A stretch of DNA of 7,026 nt from Halobacteriales archaeon QS_9_67_15 (GTDB lineage: Archaea; Halobacteriota; Halobacteria; Halobacteriales; Haloarculaceae), in assembly GCA_003023165.1 (NCBI GenBank), contig PXSD01000122.1:1-7026 (forward strand), read 5' to 3'. Under the pieces are notes generated by a model. That model ran no database searches. It saw nothing but the letters and a program-made list of their open reading frames with translations, and was not told the origin of the DNA. Below are positions 4,859 through 7,026 of the stretch, piece after piece. Positions within the stretch are counted from its first letter, which is position 1. Every line of letters starts with the position of its first letter. The translations under genes were made by a program, and so were the position numbers.

Positions 4859-5995
4859 ATGCACAGACGACGCTTTCTCGCCGCGGGTGCGGCCGCGGCG
4901 TCGGTCGGGCTGGCCGGGTGCCGGTCGCTGTTCCAGACGCGGTCGGCCCGGTCGCCGCCGCTCGTCGAGGACCGCCCCGACGCCGTCTACGTCCCCAGCC
5001 ACAGCGAGGGGATGGCGATGGTCGACACCGCAGACGCGGGTGACTACCGCGTCGCGCTCACCTACGCCCGCCCGCACCGCTTCTGGCTGGTCAACGGCGA
5101 CCGCACGAACAAGGTCGAGATCGGCGGCGCGGACTCGCTGCACCTCATGACGACCGTCTGGGACCCCGAGACCGGGGTGGTGATCCCCAGCGGCGCGATC
5201 ACGGCGACGGTCACCAGCGGCGGCGAGTCGCTCGCCAGCGGCAAGACGCTCTGGCCCATGCTCTCCCAGAACATGGGCGTCCACGCCGGCGACAACCTCC
5301 AGCTCGACGGCGACGGCACCTACGACGTCGAGGTCGCCGTCGGCCCGCTGTCGGCCCGCCGAACGGGCGCGTTCCGCGACCGCTTCGGCGAGCGCGGGAC
5401 CGCCTCGTTCACGCTCGAGTTCGAGCAGTCGGCGTTCGACGACCTCCCCTTCCAGCGCCTCCCGGAGCGCCAGGGCGACCGCGGCGCGCTCGACCCGATG
5501 GACATGGAGATGCTCCCCGTCTCGGAGGCGCCCGCGGTCGCGGACCTGCCCGGGACTGTCATCGGCGAGGAGACGAGCGGCGACGCCGTCTTCGCCGTGA
5601 CGCGGCTGGACTCCCCGCCCGCCGGTGCCACTGACTCGGAATCGGGTGACGATGAGAGCACCGAGACCGCCGCCGACGGCGACGGCAGCGACGACGGCGA
5701 CAACGGCAACCGTTCGTACCTTGCCGTTTCGCTGCGGACGCCACACAATCGCTATCCGGTCCCGATGGCCGCGCTCTCGGCGACGGTAACACGTGACGGG
5801 AACAGCGTCTTCGAGGGAGCGCTCCCTTCGACTGTCGACCCCGAACTGGGGTACCACTACGGCGCGCTCGCGGCCGTCCAGCCGGACGACGAGCTGACGA
5901 TATCGGTCGACACGCCGCCGCAGGTCGCCCGTCACGAGGGCTACGAGACGGCGTTCTTCGAGTTCTCGGACGTGTCGCTGACCGTCGACGAGTAG
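4859..5995 (+). CDS. P19-type iron transport lipoprotein with tandem beta domains
   Basis: A 378-residue Tat lipoprotein: HRRRFLAAG at the N-terminus and a lipobox LAGC with Cys21. Residues about 40-190 resemble the P19/Tp34 family (Pfam Iron_transport), periplasmic proteins that bind copper and iron and work with FTR1-type permeases. Possible metal ligands are H48, M52, M54, H95, M97, M139 and H142; MGVHAGDN (139-146) corresponds to the P19 metal-site loop. A Met-rich DPMDMEML (212-219) and a low-complexity acidic linker (about 256-284) follow. Residues about 287-375 look like a second P19-like sandwich with H296, M303, H333 (GYHYGA, the classic P19 form) and H359. It lies 77 bases after the DyP-like gene and has its own TATA box. 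It probably binds metal at the cell surface for uptake. No FTR1 permease is in the window. Confidence 0.85.
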   Translation: MHRRRFLAAGAAAASVGLAGCRSLFQTRSARSPPLVEDRPDAVYVPSHSEGMAMVDTADAGDYRVALTYARPHRFWLVNGDRTNKVEIGGADSLHLMTTVWDPETGVVIPSGAITATVTSGGESLASGKTLWPMLSQNMGVHAGDNLQLDGDGTYDVEVAVGPLSARRTGAFRDRFGERGTASFTLEFEQSAFDDLPFQRLPERQGDRGALDPMDMEMLPVSEAPAVADLPGTVIGEETSGDAVFAVTRLDSPPAGATDSESGDDESTETAADGDGSDDGDNGNRSYLAVSLRTPHNRYPVPMAALSATVTRDGNSVFEGALPSTVDPELGYHYGALAAVQPDDELTISVDTPPQVARHEGYETAFFEFSDVSLTVDE

Positions 5996-6048
5996 CGCCT
6001 GCCCGCGGTGACCGCCGGCGCGTTGCGCTGGTCGACGAGTATCGCCCC

Positions 6049-6789
6049 TCAGGTCCGCATGATTCCGACGTAATCGCCGCCCGAGTCCGTGAGCCGTTCC
6101 TCGGGCTCGATGGCCTCGACGAACTCCCAGGGGGTCTCCGCGGCTAACTCGGCCATCGTCTCTGGACCGGCCATGAGGTAGTCGTGCCACGGCGTCGCGT
6201 ACACCTCGTAGCGGACGCGGATCCGGAGCGCACCCGGTAAGCGGCCCCGCTCGCGGTTCCGTTCGTGATAGGCCAGGTGGTGTTCGTCGTCGGTCGCGGT
6301 GGGGTCGCGGCTCTGTCCGACCAAGACCGCGTCGTCGGTCGCCACCTCGGCCAGCGCGCGGAGCCGTTCGGGAGCCGCCTCCGCGGTCCCGACCAGCCCG
6401 AAGTTGTTCCCCATCATGATGACCGCGTCGAAGGTGTCCGGTTCGAAGGCGTCGGCCACGTCGGCGACGTCCACCTCGCGTACGTCCTCGACGCCGCGGT
6501 CGCGGGCCACCTCGATGGCGCCGGGCGAGACGTCGATCCCGGTCACGTCGTGGCCCCGCTCCTGAAGGTGGAGTGCGTGCGAGCCGGGCCCACAGCCGAC
6601 GTCGAGGACGCGTCCCTCGACGCGGTCCAGCCCCTCCCTCACGATCTCCGGCCAGTCCTCGTGGTCGGCGAAGTAGCCATCGACGCTGTTTGACCCGATC
6701 TAGCCGTCGTCGCGTTCGCTCACCTCGACCACATCCGTGCCGGCGTAGTGGTCTCTCACCAGAGCGCCGAATGCGTCCGATCCGTCCAT
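6049..6789 (-). pseudogene. SAM-dependent methyltransferase interrupted by an in-frame TAG at codon 30
   Basis: From the ATG at 6789 the minus strand reads MDGSDAFGALVRDHYAGTDV and so on to SERDDG, then TAG (6702-6700), then IGSNSVDGYFADHEDWPEI and the whole class I methyltransferase domain in the same frame. Counting the TAG codon, the full protein is 246 residues. Motif I is VLDVGCGPG (61-69), the acidic residue that binds the SAM ribose is probably D86 (GIDVS), and the post-I region is FDAVIMMGNNFGL (120-132). The continuity across the TAG and the N-terminal likeness to related haloarchaeal methyltransferases, where I recall a Tyr after DDG, point to a recent TAC or TAT to TAG change. A restart at the GTG at 6642 would give 197 residues lacking the first helices; the GGAG before it is only three bases away. 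The substrate is unknown. The gene is convergent with the P19-type gene and divergent from the creatininase homologue. Confidence 0.82.
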
Positions 6790-6811
6790 GTGATCGCTGC
6801 CGTTCGCTCCG

Positions 6812-6819
6812 CCTTAGAC
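6812..6819 (-). promoter_or_regulatory. Weak TATA-like box before the methyltransferase ATG
   Basis: The minus-strand sequence GTCTAAGG is centred about 27 bases upstream of the ATG at 6789, as expected for a leaderless haloarchaeal gene. Its position supports 6789, not the GTG at 6642, as the original start. The match to a TATA consensus is weak. Confidence 0.4.
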
Positions 6820-6857
6820 GCAAGGGGTGGTGTGAGAGCGAACCACACGCCCGCCGG

Positions 6858-6869
6858 GCGAAATAGTAA
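6858..6869 (+). promoter_or_regulatory. TATA/BRE promoter of the creatininase-family gene
   Basis: GCGAAATAGTAA contains a purine-rich BRE-like part and an A/T-rich box centred about 30 bases before the ATG at 6896. It shares the 106-base divergent gap 6790-6895 with the methyltransferase promoter. The two boxes lie about 45 bases apart and point away from each other. Confidence 0.55.
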
Positions 6870-6895
6870 GGGACGACCGGTCCCCGAGTCGGGGT

Positions 6896-7026
6896 ATGTA
6901 CCTCGCAGACCGGACGTGGCCCGAACTGGGCGACTACTTCGCCGAGGAGTCGCTGGCGCTCGTCCCGCTGGGCTCGACCGAACAGCACGGTCCGCACCTC
7001 CCCGAATCGACCGACCACCGCATCGC
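6896..7026 (+). CDS. Creatininase-family amidohydrolase, N-terminal part (cut by right edge)
   Basis: The ATG at 6896 opens a frame running off the window after 43 complete codons. Residues 21-31 read ALVPLGSTEQH, followed by GPHLPESTDH. This is the family hallmark for creatinine amidohydrolase and related enzymes such as the archaeal FAPy deformylase of flavin/F420 synthesis and MftE. E29, H31 and D40 have the same spacing as the first metal ligands of creatininase (E34, H36, D45). The enzyme is expected to be a cytoplasmic, metal-dependent hydrolase of cyclic or formyl amides. The remaining ligands lie beyond the edge, so the subfamily and substrate cannot be decided. The promoter-like box about 30 bases upstream supports this start. 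Confidence 0.85.
   Translation, partial: MYLADRTWPELGDYFAEESLALVPLGSTEQHGPHLPESTDHRI

Noticed and set aside
5996..6048. Bidirectional terminator between the convergent P19-type and methyltransferase genes
   Set aside because: GCGGTGACCGC at 6005-6015 is an odd-length palindrome with a one-base centre, too tight to form a hairpin, and there is no T-rich tract on either strand.
6700..6702. TAG decoded as pyrrolysine or otherwise read through
   Set aside because: The peroxidase and P19-type genes in this same window use TAG as their normal stop, and no recoding structure or pyrrolysine gene is seen. A nonsense change is simpler.
4817..7018. A 733-codon minus-strand open frame spanning the P19-type gene, the methyltransferase and the creatininase start
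   Set aside because: It is Arg-rich and shows no domain. It overlaps three genes with clear motifs and signals and is a typical long shadow frame of GC-rich coding DNA.

Overview
The window looks like chromosomal DNA from a halophilic archaeon (class Halobacteria). It is very GC-rich and its proteins are strongly acidic. Two genes encode twin-arginine (Tat) lipoproteins, and several genes have an archaeal TATA-like box about 25-30 bases before the start codon, as expected for leaderless transcripts. No rRNA, tRNA, CRISPR array or transposase gene was seen.

Layout, left to right. At 1-53 lies the N-terminus of an unidentified acidic protein on the minus strand. The 444-base gap at 54-497 holds a palindromic promoter region and a composite inverted-repeat element at 121-462. 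That element consists of two related hairpin units facing each other. A minus-strand pair follows: a heparan-N-sulfatase-like sulfatase (498-2159) and a rubrerythrin/ferritin-like protein (2271-2927). A TATA box near 2957 separates the latter from plus-strand genes: a possible 16-residue leader ORF (2990-3040) and a broken two-winged-helix regulator (3037-3395) that has lost its middle and its frame. Next come two Tat lipoproteins, a DyP-type haem peroxidase relative (3474-4781) and a tandem P19-type iron/copper-binding protein with its own strong promoter (4859-5995). A minus-strand methyltransferase (6049-6789) is interrupted by an in-frame TAG at codon 30. It diverges from the start of a creatininase-family hydrolase cut by the right edge (6896-7026).

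How the genes fit together. The DyP and P19 genes form the clearest functional unit. Both products should be anchored outside the membrane, and the pair recalls the periplasmic or extracytoplasmic parts of Efe- and P19-type iron uptake systems, though no permease gene is present here. The ferritin-like protein may belong to the same iron/redox theme, but that is inference. The sulfatase, methyltransferase and creatininase homologue show no obvious link to it.

The most unusual signal is the element at 121-462. Its two units keep the same hairpin architecture and loop words, but their 12-13 bp stems differ in sequence while remaining perfectly paired. This suggests selection on structure. Two of the complete genes are disrupted, which points to local gene decay or to sequence errors.
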